NCBI RefSeq assembly: GCF_013387475.1
Contig: NZ_VWNB01000016.1
Span: 1-36,955, forward strand
DNA length: 36,955 nt
DNA from: Mariprofundus sp. KV
GTDB lineage: Bacteria > Pseudomonadota > Zetaproteobacteria > Mariprofundales > Mariprofundaceae
Direction: 5' to 3'
Shown here: positions 25,102 to 33,003 of the stretch, piece by piece
Position numbering within the stretch: position 1 is the first letter of the stretch
How the letters are laid out: every line of letters begins with the position of its first letter
Program-made: the position numbers and the translations under genes
Notes under the pieces: model-generated
Told to the model about the DNA's origin: nothing
The model's database searches: none
What the model saw: the letters and a program-made list of their open reading frames with translations, nothing else

Positions 25102-26334
25102 TTAGCGGTTTTTGGCTTCGATCCAGCGGGACATGAATTCTGTACTGCGCTGATGATGATGGCGCAGCATGGCACCGGTGAAATTATTCAACCGGTGCTG
25201 CTTTAAATTAGCCTGAATCTCTTTGATGCGTGAGATCAGTTCAGGGCCGTTTTTTTCTGCGCTGAACTGTGCACGCACAATATCAAAGCCCTGTTCTCTC
25301 GCCTCTGACCAGGCCGACTCATCACGATAAAGCGACACTGCAGCTTCGGCAAACTCCTCGGCACTATCGGCAACCATGCCGCTCCACGGCAGATCACCAG
25401 CCATGCCCTCTGCGCCAACGCTGGTGGTGACATTCGGCGTACCATTTCTCATTGCATCGGCCAGTTTGGTCTTGATGCCTGCACCAAAACGCAGTGGCGC
25501 CAGACATATGCGCGCCTGCTGCATCACCGCATCTGCATCTGCTGCCCGGCCAAGTACCCTAAAACCTGTTTTCGCATCATCCAGTGCGGTTGCTTTGGGT
25601 GGTGCATAGGCACCGTAAACATGCATCTCGGCATTGGGAAGCGCTTTCCTGATCTTCGGCCAGATCTCCTGTTTCAGCCACACAACGGCATCCCAGTTCG
25701 GAGCGTGGCGGAAGTTGCCGATACTTACAAAGTGGGCGCGACTGCTGAATTCAGGCGCGTCGGCATGAATCGCTGACTCATCGAACATGAACGGGCAGCA
25801 GTGCAGCAGGGAGGGATCAATTGCGAACTGTTTTTTGAGCAGTTCCATCTCATAGCCTGAGACCAGAATCGACAGATCCGAGCGCAGAAGAGAAGCGATC
25901 TCACGCACGGCAACTTCATTGATTAACTCGTTTTTCGAGAGTTCGCAGATAACACTCTTGCTCGCTTTGAACTGCTTGTGGCGCGCCTCACGTAAAAAAT
26001 GAAGATCGACGGTCTCCACGATACGCATCGCATCCGGACAGTTTTTTTCAACTCGCCAGCCAAACTGCTCCTCGGTGGAGAAACGATCAAACAGAACAAT
26101 CTCCGGCTTAAGATCTGATACAAATCGGTCGAAACTACTGTCATTCATCAGAATCTCGACGCTATCAATGCCGAACTGTTTCAGATCCACCGAATGCTCA
26201 TTTGTTGCCGCTGTAGCGGCGTAGGTTGCCCGCCAACCCTGCTGTTTAAACAGTTTACTCAGCTCCAGCATACGCAAGCCCGCACCGGATGAGGCGGGTT
26301 CAGGCCAGAGGCCTCCAACCATCAATACTTTCAT
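25102..26334 (-). CDS. Glycosyltransferase (GT4/GT1-type, GT-B fold)
   Basis: A 410-residue GT-B fold enzyme of unknown acceptor. The N-terminus MKVLMVGGLWPEPASSGAGL and the C-terminal part (LGRAADADAVMQQARICLAP, then GAGIKTKLADAMRNGTPNV) match the donor-binding half of family 4 or 1 transferases; the usual Glu-containing stretch is partly recognisable. The ATG at 26334 is chosen because GGAG sits six bases upstream. It is isolated, opposing hemC and divergent from the ferredoxin-reductase. No other envelope polysaccharide genes are nearby, so its role (surface sugar or glycan) is undetermined. Confidence 0.82.
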   Translation of the reverse strand: MKVLMVGGLWPEPASSGAGLRMLELSKLFKQQGWRATYAATAATNEHSVDLKQFGIDSVEILMNDSSFDRFVSDLKPEIVLFDRFSTEEQFGWRVEKNCPDAMRIVETVDLHFLREARHKQFKASKSVICELSKNELINEVAVREIASLLRSDLSILVSGYEMELLKKQFAIDPSLLHCCPFMFDESAIHADAPEFSSRAHFVSIGNFRHAPNWDAVVWLKQEIWPKIRKALPNAEMHVYGAYAPPKATALDDAKTGFRVLGRAADADAVMQQARICLAPLRFGAGIKTKLADAMRNGTPNVTTSVGAEGMAGDLPWSGMVADSAEEFAEAAVSLYRDESAWSEAREQGFDIVRAQFSAEKNGPELISRIKEIQANLKQHRLNNFTGAMLRHHHQRSTEFMSRWIEAKNR

Positions 26335-26454
26335 CGCTTTCTCCACTGACATAGACGCCATCTCAACAGCGGCACCCTCAACGGTCAATAGCCCCAAACT
26401 CTTTACGTTGAATTAGCATGATTCGGGCTCAGGATAGCGGGATATTCCGGATAT

Positions 26455-26484
26455 GCTGAAAACCACACAGGTCTGATTTTCAGC
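26455..26484 (+). promoter_or_regulatory. Dyad GCTGAAAA/TTTTCAGC upstream of the ferredoxin reductase
   Basis: GCTGAAAA (26455-26462) and TTTTCAGC (26477-26484) form a perfect 8-bp inverted repeat with a 14-base loop, followed by GTTTTCTT. It ends 24 bases before the ATG at 26509. It could be an operator or an early hairpin in the leader. No promoter was recognised with confidence. Confidence 0.35.
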
Positions 26485-26508
26485 GTTTTCTTAAGCCACG
26501 GAGATTTT

Positions 26509-27468
26509 ATGCCGACTATCACCTATCAGGGTAACAGCTATGAATGCAGTTCGGAGCAGACACTGCTGGACGGGGTGAACAGTCAGGGTGCCAATCTCCC
26601 CTATGGTTGCCGCAGCGGCCTCTGTCAGGGCTGCCTGGTTAAAGCGGTGAAGGGGATACCCCCTGCATCTGCACAGATGGGTATCAAGCCGACCCTGAAA
26701 GAGAAGGGCTATTTTCTCTCCTGTCTCTGTAAACCTGAGTCTGACCTTGAAATCAGCCGCCCTGACCGCAGGGACGAATATATTCCGGTAACAGTCAGTA
26801 AGATCGAACAGCTTAACCCGTCAATCATCAGGCTGGTAACAACTTCTCCTGATAACTTCAGTTACAAACCGGGCCAGTTTGTAAACATCATCCGCTCCGG
26901 CGACGGTCTGGCTCGCAGCTACTCCCTGGCCTCTGTTCCCGATGATGGGCAGCTGGAGTTTCATATCCGACTGCTGCCCGACGGCAAAATGAGCGGCTGG
27001 ATTGCCAATGAGCTGAAGAGTGGTGATGAACTGCTGCTCAGTGAGGCGATGGGTGATTGCTGTTACCGCAATGCCTATGCTGATCGGCCACTGCTGCTGG
27101 CTGGCACCGGCACCGGTTTAGCTCCTCTCTACGGTATTCTTCGCGATGCGTTGTCGTTCGGGCACAGGCGGGAAATCACCCTCTTGCATGGAGGCCTCAG
27201 TAGCGATGATCTCTATCTTCATACGGCGTTGTCTGAACTGGCTGCTGAACATGACAATCTCAGCTATATCCCCTGCGTGTTGCATGGCGAAGCGCCCGAG
27301 AATGGCCTGAGCGGCTCTATCGACACGCTGATTCCGGCTCAACTCGGCTCTGGAGATGACTGGGCTGCTTTTCTCTGTGGTGACGCTGCCATTGTCACAG
27401 CCATGCGCAGAAACTGCTTTAGGCATGGCGTGGATGAGAACTCAATCCACAGCGACACCTTCGGATAA
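26509..27468 (+). CDS. 2Fe-2S ferredoxin-NAD(P)H reductase (oxygenase-reductase type)
   Basis: A 319-residue electron-transfer flavoprotein. An N-terminal plant-type ferredoxin domain carries Cys 34, 39, 42 and 72 in CX4CX2CX29C spacing. It is followed by an FAD domain with RSYSLAS (136-142) and an NAD(P) domain with LAGTGTGLAPLYGIL and a late CGDAAIVTAMR. This order matches class IB/II oxygenase reductases such as BenC/MmoC and the CDP-sugar reductase AscD. GGAG precedes the ATG. No oxygenase or sugar-deoxygenation gene is nearby, so the partner is unknown. It faces the EF-hand gene across a good terminator. Confidence 0.88.
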   Translation: MPTITYQGNSYECSSEQTLLDGVNSQGANLPYGCRSGLCQGCLVKAVKGIPPASAQMGIKPTLKEKGYFLSCLCKPESDLEISRPDRRDEYIPVTVSKIEQLNPSIIRLVTTSPDNFSYKPGQFVNIIRSGDGLARSYSLASVPDDGQLEFHIRLLPDGKMSGWIANELKSGDELLLSEAMGDCCYRNAYADRPLLLAGTGTGLAPLYGILRDALSFGHRREITLLHGGLSSDDLYLHTALSELAAEHDNLSYIPCVLHGEAPENGLSGSIDTLIPAQLGSGDDWAAFLCGDAAIVTAMRRNCFRHGVDENSIHSDTFG

Positions 27469-27486
27469 ACTCACGATCAAACAGAA

Positions 27487-27510
27487 GCGGCCACCCGATT
27501 GGGTGGCCGC
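27487..27510. terminator. Bidirectional hairpin between convergent genes
   Basis: GCGGCCACCC (27487-27496) and GGGTGGCCGC (27501-27510) form a perfect 10-bp GC-rich stem with the loop GATT. It lies 18 bases after the reductase stop and 31 bases past the EF-hand stop. The minus strand continues TTCTGTTTGAT, a partial T tract; the plus strand has only CATCTTCATC. It probably ends both transcripts. Confidence 0.7.
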
Positions 27511-27540
27511 CATCTTCATCAACAAGACGCAATAAAGAGG

Positions 27541-28035
27541 TTAATCTTTACTATCACTATCCGTCTGGCTCTTTTTGAGATCCGCCAGCCTGAGCTCCCA
27601 GAAGGTAACCAGCTCCTGGCGGGTAATCGTATGATCCAGATCGCGATCAATTCTCATAAATTCATTACGCACAGACTCCAGCTTCTCATCCCTGCTGATC
27701 TGCCTGTCCTTGTTACTATCCCAGCGTTTCATGATGCTGTTAATCATCTGCGCTCGAACTTCCGGTGTCTTGATATTCATCTCTGAACGGCCGGCATAGC
27801 GCTTGGCATACATCTCCTCGCCACTGATAAAACCATCACCATTGGTATCGATTTTATCAAACTGGTGGGAGGCCACCTGCTCAAATTCAGCAGCATCGAT
27901 CTTGCCGTCATGGTTGTAGTCTTTCACCGCCATCACCTGGTCTGCGGTCACCTCTGGATCATAGGAGGGCAGAAAAGCGGCCTGGGCAGGCGCTGCCAAC
28001 ATCATAAAACCCGCAAACAGTAGTAATTTTTTCAT
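27541..28035 (-). CDS. Exported four-EF-hand calcium-binding protein
   Basis: A 164-residue exported protein (leader LLLFAGFMMLAAPAQAA). Four EF-hand loops are visible: D39-E50 (DYNHDGKIDAAE), D63-E74 (DTNGDGFISGEE), D106-E117 (DSNKDRQISRDE) and D130-E141 (DRDLDHTITRQE). The first two are canonical; the last two have Arg and His at the usual Gly-6 position, so calcium binding there may be weaker. GGGG lies before the ATG. A second EF-hand gene is 950 bases upstream in the same direction. Function (calcium sensing or structural) is unknown. Confidence 0.85.
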   Translation of the reverse strand: MKKLLLFAGFMMLAAPAQAAFLPSYDPEVTADQVMAVKDYNHDGKIDAAEFEQVASHQFDKIDTNGDGFISGEEMYAKRYAGRSEMNIKTPEVRAQMINSIMKRWDSNKDRQISRDEKLESVRNEFMRIDRDLDHTITRQELVTFWELRLADLKKSQTDSDSKD

Positions 28036-28087
28036 CGATTATTCCCCTTTCTATCAGCAGATGATGGATAGATTCCGAACATCACAA

Positions 28088-28116
28088 ATCATAGCGCATG
28101 TACCGGCGTTCACCAA
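28088..28116 (-). promoter_or_regulatory. Candidate sigma-70 promoter for the four-EF-hand gene
   Basis: On the minus strand TTGGTG (28111-28116) and TATGAT (28088-28093) have a 17-base spacer; the -10 matches five of six positions and the -35 three of six. The transcript would start about 45 bases before the ATG at 28035. Confidence 0.4.
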
Positions 28117-28229
28117 CAGTGCCCGCCGCGACACAAACGTTGCGGCAATCTAGCGGCGCCCTCTTATTAGTAAATTAACATATAATTAAAGCGATCCTAA
28201 TGTTTCTGACAACATCCATCAGTGAGCGA

Positions 28230-28868
28230 CTACATGAACTGTTGTGGCAGCGGAGCCATCCATAGTCCATAAATAACTGCACCGTACAAAAACAGATAAG
28301 AGCGCCAGCTCTGGCTGCTGAACAGAGTCAGTGCACTTCCGAAAGAGGCCTTGATCGAAGCGCCGAGAAAATTAACGCTGTAGAGTTCATCAAGCAGCAG
28401 ATGCAACAGATAACCACCGGCAACAAAGGCCGCCGCCAGCCATGCAAAAGCCGCCGCCCAGCCAAGCAGGTGGTGGCCGGAAAAGAGCGTAGCCATGCCA
28501 AACAGCAGTGCCATCGGCAGAGAGTGGAACAGGCCTCTGTGCTCCGTGGTCGCAGCAAACAGCGGCAAAAGCAGCAGGCGAACAAAGAGTGCCGCCAGCA
28601 GTGATAAGGCAAGCAAGGGCAGAAGGCTTAAAGCTGTATAACAGAGAAAAATGACCGCAACTGCCGTGGCAACGCTGAGTATCGTAAAGAGTATTCGGGC
28701 AGGAATGGAGTGGTCAGAATCGATATCCGGCAGCAGCCCGGCATGCAGGGCCAGCAGAAACAGCAGCAAAGCCTGCATATGGCTTATTACTCCTGCCTGC
28801 ATAACCAGCGCCGTTGCACTCAAGGCTCCAGCCGCAGCAACGGTCAGATGGGTTCTGAAGTTAGCCAT
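28230..28868 (-). CDS. YdjM/DUF457-type membrane-bound metal-dependent hydrolase
   Basis: A 212-residue membrane protein with the metal-binding pattern of the DUF457/YdjM family: an early HLTVAAAGAL, then LLPDIDSDHS, HRGLFHSLPM and LLHLLLDELYSVNFLG. The residues H, D, D, H and H, D are spread around membrane helices as in the family. The ATG at 28868 is preceded by AGGGGGA; a longer frame from 28886 has no site. E. coli YdjM is induced by the SOS response, but no SOS box was recognised here. It lies between two EF-hand genes. Substrate unknown. Confidence 0.8.
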   Translation of the reverse strand: MANFRTHLTVAAAGALSATALVMQAGVISHMQALLLFLLALHAGLLPDIDSDHSIPARILFTILSVATAVAVIFLCYTALSLLPLLALSLLAALFVRLLLLPLFAATTEHRGLFHSLPMALLFGMATLFSGHHLLGWAAAFAWLAAAFVAGGYLLHLLLDELYSVNFLGASIKASFGSALTLFSSQSWRSYLFLYGAVIYGLWMAPLPQQFM

Positions 28869-28977
28869 ATCATCCCCCTGATCCATTCACCGGGAGAGCG
28901 TAACGATATCAATATCTCACGCCGTGAGCCTGCTCACGGCAATTCAGGAAACCTCTTCCCCCGTCCATGAACCCGGG

Positions 28978-29295
28978 TTAAAACTCCATCTGTTGCGGCT
29001 CATCCTCGAGAATAAATGGTTTAAGAAGCTCTTCAAACCAGCGCTCCAGCTTCTCCACCCCCTCGCGCACATCATCAAAATCTTTATCGGAGATCACACC
29101 ATCTCTATTTCTATCCATTGCGTCGAATGCAGGTCTGGCGGCCTTCTCCAGTCGCTGCATCACCTCGGCAAAGGTGATCTGACCATCACCATTTGCATCA
29201 TAGGAGCCCACACTCTTTTCACCTGCCAGTGCTGGTGTGGCTGATAGCAGCAGAGCTATAAACAGTGCCACCACAGTTGTTTGTAACGCTCTCAT
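28978..29295 (-). CDS. Small exported two-EF-hand protein
   Basis: A 105-residue exported protein (leader TTVVALFIALLLSATPALA). It has two EF-hand loops, D33-E44 (DANGDGQITFAE) and D61-D72 (DRNRDGVISDKD), the second ending in Asp instead of Glu. The tail is acidic and helical. The ATG at 29295 has a near-perfect AGGAGGT site; the longer frame to 29319 is ignored. It is unlike the four-loop protein in length, but both combine a leader with paired loops. Role unknown. Confidence 0.82.
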   Translation of the reverse strand: MRALQTTVVALFIALLLSATPALAGEKSVGSYDANGDGQITFAEVMQRLEKAARPAFDAMDRNRDGVISDKDFDDVREGVEKLERWFEELLKPFILEDEPQQMEF

Positions 29296-29392
29296 CCGGA
29301 CACCTCCTGATTTAGACAACCCTGACTCTGCGACCGACTTGCCATTGCTGCAGTCGCTATAACAGCGCTGCTTATCGCATAAATTCCCCGCA

Positions 29393-30055
29393 TCACCGCT
29401 TCAACGCCAGTGTCATACCATCTGCTACCGGCAACATCACCAGATCAATGCGCGGATCACCCTTCAGTTTGTGATTAAATGCGCGGATCGCTTCGGTTGC
29501 ACTGTCGAGCTTCGTTTCATCAATCACACTGCCACCCCATAGCACGTTATCGATGACAATCAATCCACCCGGTCTGATAAGCTGCAGGCAGCGTTCAAAA
29601 TATTGCTGATAGCTCTCCTTGTCGGCATCGATAAAAGCGAAGTCAAAACACTCCGCCTCATTGCACTCAAGCAGCTCATCAAGTGTCTGCAGAGCGGGGC
29701 GCAGATGCAGGGAAACCCTCTCCTGAACACCGGCCTGCTTCCAGAAGTCACGGGCAACAGCACTCCAGCGCTCGGAGATATCACAGGTGATAATCTTGCC
29801 ATCATCAGGCAGGGAGAGTGCCATCCAGAGGGTGGCATAACCGGTATAGGTGCCAACCTCGATCACCCGCCTTGCTCCTGTCAGACGAATCAGCATCGCC
29901 ATCAACTGCCCCTGCTCCGGTGCGGAGCGCATCACCGACATCTCTTCAGCTTCGGTGGCCTCTCTTAAGCGCTGCAACACCTCCGGTTCACGCAGCCCCA
30001 TCTCCAGAAGATAGCTGTAGAGCTGCTCATCCATATGAATGGTTTGATTTGCCAT
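29393..30055 (-). CDS. Class I SAM-dependent O-methyltransferase (COMT-like)
   Basis: A 220-residue methyltransferase of the caffeoyl-CoA/catechol O-methyltransferase family (methyltransf_3). SAM motif I is IEVGTYTGYATLWMAL; the metal-binding and catalytic segments are DFAFIDADKESYQQYF and LIVIDNVLWGGSV. The end reads LPVADGMTLALKR, standard for the family. These enzymes methylate catechol-like oxygens with a divalent metal; the substrate here is not known. It follows the ion-transporter gene by 11 bases and is probably in the same transcript. Confidence 0.92.
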   Translation of the reverse strand: MANQTIHMDEQLYSYLLEMGLREPEVLQRLREATEAEEMSVMRSAPEQGQLMAMLIRLTGARRVIEVGTYTGYATLWMALSLPDDGKIITCDISERWSAVARDFWKQAGVQERVSLHLRPALQTLDELLECNEAECFDFAFIDADKESYQQYFERCLQLIRPGGLIVIDNVLWGGSVIDETKLDSATEAIRAFNHKLKGDPRIDLVMLPVADGMTLALKR

Positions 30056-30066
30056 GTTTCAGTAAC

Positions 30067-31380
30067 CTACAGAAATGTCGAGAAGAAAAGGCTATAGACC
30101 AGACTGGCAATGATCAGGCTATAGAGCATGGTGGGAATGCCTATTCTCATCCAACCCATGGGTGTAATGGCTGCACCGCGAATGCCACAGCGCTCAGACT
30201 CAGTGATGGCAATCAGGTTGGCTGTTGCACCGATATGGGTGCCATTACCACCAAGGCCTACACCTATCGCCAATGCCCACCACAGCGGCGTAATGTTCAC
30301 CCCCATCGATTCCAGCCCCAGAACAATCGGTATGATCGTTACGGTAAAGGGGATATTATCGACAATAGCACTGAGCAGCGCTGCACTCCACATTACCACC
30401 AGCCCGGTCATCAGTAACTTTTCAGGATCACGGGCAACATCAACCAGCTGCAATCCGACCCATTGCAAAAGACCGGAGCTATCAACACCACCAACAATAA
30501 TGAACAGGCCAACAAAGAAGGCGAGAACCGACCAGTTGACCTGCCCGAACAGTGCCCCCGGTTCTGGCCGCTCAAGAATCAGTACGATGCAGAGGCCGAT
30601 AAAGGCGGCATAGGCGGGATAGATATCAAGCAGATGATGGATAAAAAAGAGCGCGATGATCACGACCAGAGCAAAGAGCGAGCGCTTGAGGCCTGCACTA
30701 TCGTGTATGGCTCTTCGCTCATCCAGATCAACAGGTCGATCTACTTTGGGCAGGTGCCTGCGAAACAGAAACAGAATCAGCAGCACTGTAAACAACCAGA
30801 CCAGAAAGATGATCGGCCCCATGTGGATGATAAAGCGGGTGAAATCGATGCCGCCCGCTGTACCGATCATGATATTTGGCGGATCACCCACCAGTGTGGC
30901 AGCACCACCAATGTTGGAGAGCATCGCTTCAGCCATCAAAAATGGCATCGGATTCACTTCAAGAATTCGCGCGATAAGGATAGTGATCGGTGCAAAAATG
31001 ATCACCGTAGTCACATTATCAAGAAACATACTGATGATACTTACAGCCAGACTCAAATAGATAAGCAGCAGGCGGGTATCGCCGCGAGAATACTTGGAGA
31101 GCACTACCGCCACATACTCAAAGCCACCGGTGGGCCGCAACATCGCCACCACCATCATCATCGCGGTCAACAACAGGATTGTATTGCCATCAATGGCAGC
31201 GATGGCCAGATCCTGTGAATAAAATCCCGCCATCATACCCACTCCGATCATCACCACAGCTCCGATGATCGCCGCACTGGTGCGATGTAGAACTTCACTG
31301 AAGATCAGCACATAGGCCCCCAGCATCACGGCCAGGGCGATATACATATCAGAGGTCAATTCAGTAGCGTTTTCAACCAT
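30067..31380 (-). CDS. ArsB/SLC13-type ion transporter (P-protein like)
   Basis: A 437-residue polytopic inner-membrane protein of the ion transporter superfamily that includes ArsB, the human P protein and NhaD-type antiporters. Two inverted halves are visible by the paired signatures SMFLDNVTTVIIFAPITI and SAIVDNIPFTVTIIPIV, and by GDPPNIMIGTAGGIDF and GVGLGGNGTHIGATANLIAI. These give the hairpin loops that bind the ion. It starts two bases after the CBS gene stop. Substrate (Na+/H+ exchange, anions or arsenite) cannot be told from sequence alone; no ars genes are nearby. Confidence 0.88.
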   Translation of the reverse strand: MVENATELTSDMYIALAVMLGAYVLIFSEVLHRTSAAIIGAVVMIGVGMMAGFYSQDLAIAAIDGNTILLLTAMMMVVAMLRPTGGFEYVAVVLSKYSRGDTRLLLIYLSLAVSIISMFLDNVTTVIIFAPITILIARILEVNPMPFLMAEAMLSNIGGAATLVGDPPNIMIGTAGGIDFTRFIIHMGPIIFLVWLFTVLLILFLFRRHLPKVDRPVDLDERRAIHDSAGLKRSLFALVVIIALFFIHHLLDIYPAYAAFIGLCIVLILERPEPGALFGQVNWSVLAFFVGLFIIVGGVDSSGLLQWVGLQLVDVARDPEKLLMTGLVVMWSAALLSAIVDNIPFTVTIIPIVLGLESMGVNITPLWWALAIGVGLGGNGTHIGATANLIAITESERCGIRGAAITPMGWMRIGIPTMLYSLIIASLVYSLFFSTFL

Positions 31381-31382
31381 AA

Positions 31383-31835
31383 TCAGAACTGATGATATTT
31401 GAGCAGAAGTCGGGCAATGGCCATGCGCGTAATCACGCCGATATATTGATCGCCATCCACAAGAAACACATAACTGGAGTTGTACTTTTCCATAATTGAT
31501 AGGGCTTTAATCACCGGAGAGTGAGGGGTAATTGTGGCAATATGGCCGGTGATATAGGGGTCAACGATGAGCCTGAGGATATCACCGTTGACCACTTCTG
31601 GTGCGCTTTCACTGCATATTCTGTCGCCGAGAAGATGCGCATGATGGGAAATGTCCTGAGGCAGGCAGAGACTTTTAAAGGTATGGCGCAGTGAAAACCG
31701 CCCCACCACTTTACCTTCCGCATTGCAGTACGGCAGACCACCCACGTTGTGGGTAACGCATTCACGAAAGGCCTCACCAATAAGCATGCCTGCATAGACA
31801 ACACCAGTGGGTATTACAACATCCATCAGCTTCAT
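31383..31835 (-). CDS. CBS-domain protein, partner of the ion transporter
   Basis: A 150-residue soluble protein with two CBS motifs. The first is partly divergent (VGGLPYCNAEGKVVGRFSLR), and the second is clearer (ATITPHSPVIKALSIMEKYN, then YVFLVDGDQYIGVITRMAIA). CBS pairs bind adenosyl nucleotides and gate transporters or enzymes. The stop is two bases before the transporter start, so it probably regulates that transporter according to energy charge; this is inference from position. The start ATG at 31835 is followed by MKLMDVVIPTG. Confidence 0.85.
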   Translation of the reverse strand: MKLMDVVIPTGVVYAGMLIGEAFRECVTHNVGGLPYCNAEGKVVGRFSLRHTFKSLCLPQDISHHAHLLGDRICSESAPEVVNGDILRLIVDPYITGHIATITPHSPVIKALSIMEKYNSSYVFLVDGDQYIGVITRMAIARLLLKYHQF

Positions 31836-31901
31836 AAGGACTCCTGTTTCATCCCCGCCACCCCTAGTTTAGCCTGAAATCAAGCTGATTGCTGTATAGA
31901 C

Positions 31902-32381
31902 TCAATCATTCAGAAGCCTGGCAAGCTGCTCAACCTCCAATTCACTGAATACAGCGATGCCGTGCCGTCTCAGTAAACGGGCAGTCACACCCTCACCTTC
32001 GACCTTCACGCCGGAGAATCTGCCATCATTAATTCGCGAGACGCCACAGGAGGGGCTGCCCTCCTTCAGAATCGCCAACCCGATCTTATGCCTGATACAG
32101 AGCGCCAGCGCTTTTTCTGCACCATCAACAAATGCATCGGTCACATCTGCGCCATGCTCTGTGCATATTTTCCCGCAACCACGCAATACAAAATCTGCAT
32201 CACCAAGCACCATCTCTGCAGGCGGCCTTGGCACAGGCAATCCACCAGCCACCTCGGGGCATATCGCAATCAGCCGTCCTTCGCTCTGCCACTGCGCAAT
32301 CAGACCAGCCTGACAACAGTCGCCACCATCGTAACGAACCTTCTCACCCAACAGGCATGCGCTTACCATAATCTTCTGCAT
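31902..32381 (-). CDS. DUF523 / TudS-like iron-sulfur desulfidase homologue
   Basis: A 159-residue stand-alone DUF523 protein. Three Cys are in the family places: Cys 9 (SACLLGEKVRYDGG), Cys 41 (AICPEVAGGLPVPRPPAE, with Glu 43) and Cys 112 (EGSPSCGVSRINDGRFSG). Characterised DUF523 members (TudS) use three such Cys to hold a [4Fe-4S] cluster that removes sulfur from thiouracils or 4-thio-UMP. The ATG at 32381 is used; a TTG at 32399 is possible but has no better site. It is the last gene of the lipocalin/YbgA cluster. Desulfidase activity is inferred from the family. Confidence 0.85.
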   Translation of the reverse strand: MQKIMVSACLLGEKVRYDGGDCCQAGLIAQWQSEGRLIAICPEVAGGLPVPRPPAEMVLGDADFVLRGCGKICTEHGADVTDAFVDGAEKALALCIRHKIGLAILKEGSPSCGVSRINDGRFSGVKVEGEGVTARLLRRHGIAVFSELEVEQLARLLND

Positions 32382-32438
32382 GATAGCATGGTTATACAAA
32401 AGCAGGGCTCACACAAGCTGCGACAGGGGAGAGCGCCA

Positions 32439-32984
32439 TCACTCATGAGCTGCCTCTCCATGGCTGACCCGTATCAGTCCATCGACATTAAAGCCGAGCC
32501 CCTTCGCTTGAACCACGAATAGAGTCATCACTGCAGGGGGTGCCTCCGGGGTTCTCGACAAAAGCCACAGGTATGATCTGTCTGGGCCGGTAACGAAAGC
32601 GTAGCGATACTCCGGATCCAGTTCGAAAACAACATATGATGCGTAAAATGGCCCGAAGAACGACACCTTAAGATAACCCTCATCTGGCTGATCAACAAAA
32701 TATGCTTTGCCTTCGGCCTGCTTCCATGAGTTGTCATCAACCGAGTAGCCCCTGTTGATCACCTTCACACCACCATCATCACGCAACACATATTCGGCAC
32801 TCACCTGAGTCAGCCCGCGCTCAAATGAGTGGTCCAGTCGAGCAATTTCATACCATTTCCCAAGATAACGGTTGAGTTCAAACCCGCTCACCGGCTGCAC
32901 GCCTTCGGGAACACCAGTACACCCATTCAAGAGCAGCAAAACCACGGAGATCAGACAGAGGCCGGCACGCCTTATTTCCAACAC
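32439..32984 (-). CDS. blc: Bacterial lipocalin lipoprotein (Blc-type)
   Basis: A 181-residue lipocalin. The N-terminus carries a lipoprotein leader ending LLLLNGCTG (lipobox Cys 22). The core begins GKWYEIARLDHSFERGL, the typical Blc motif, and later has FVTGPDRSYLWLLSRTP, including the conserved Arg near the end. Blc is anchored to the outer membrane and binds lysophospholipids or fatty acids under stress. The GTG at 32984, 19 bases past the YbgA stop, is chosen because the leader starts there; a frame reaching 33086 would overlap YbgA. Lipocalins are frequent in light- or photolyase-linked operons of other bacteria, which fits this neighbourhood. Confidence 0.88.
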   Translation of the reverse strand: MLEIRRAGLCLISVVLLLLNGCTGVPEGVQPVSGFELNRYLGKWYEIARLDHSFERGLTQVSAEYVLRDDGGVKVINRGYSVDDNSWKQAEGKAYFVDQPDEGYLKVSFFGPFYASYVVFELDPEYRYAFVTGPDRSYLWLLSRTPEAPPAVMTLFVVQAKGLGFNVDGLIRVSHGEAAHE

Positions 32985-33003
32985 ACCGGGGTATGCTTGC
33001 ACC

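Noticed and set aside
30463-31218. 251-codon plus-strand frame
   Set aside because: It lies antisense to the ion transporter and has the Gln/Lys/His-rich composition expected from the complement of hydrophobic codons.
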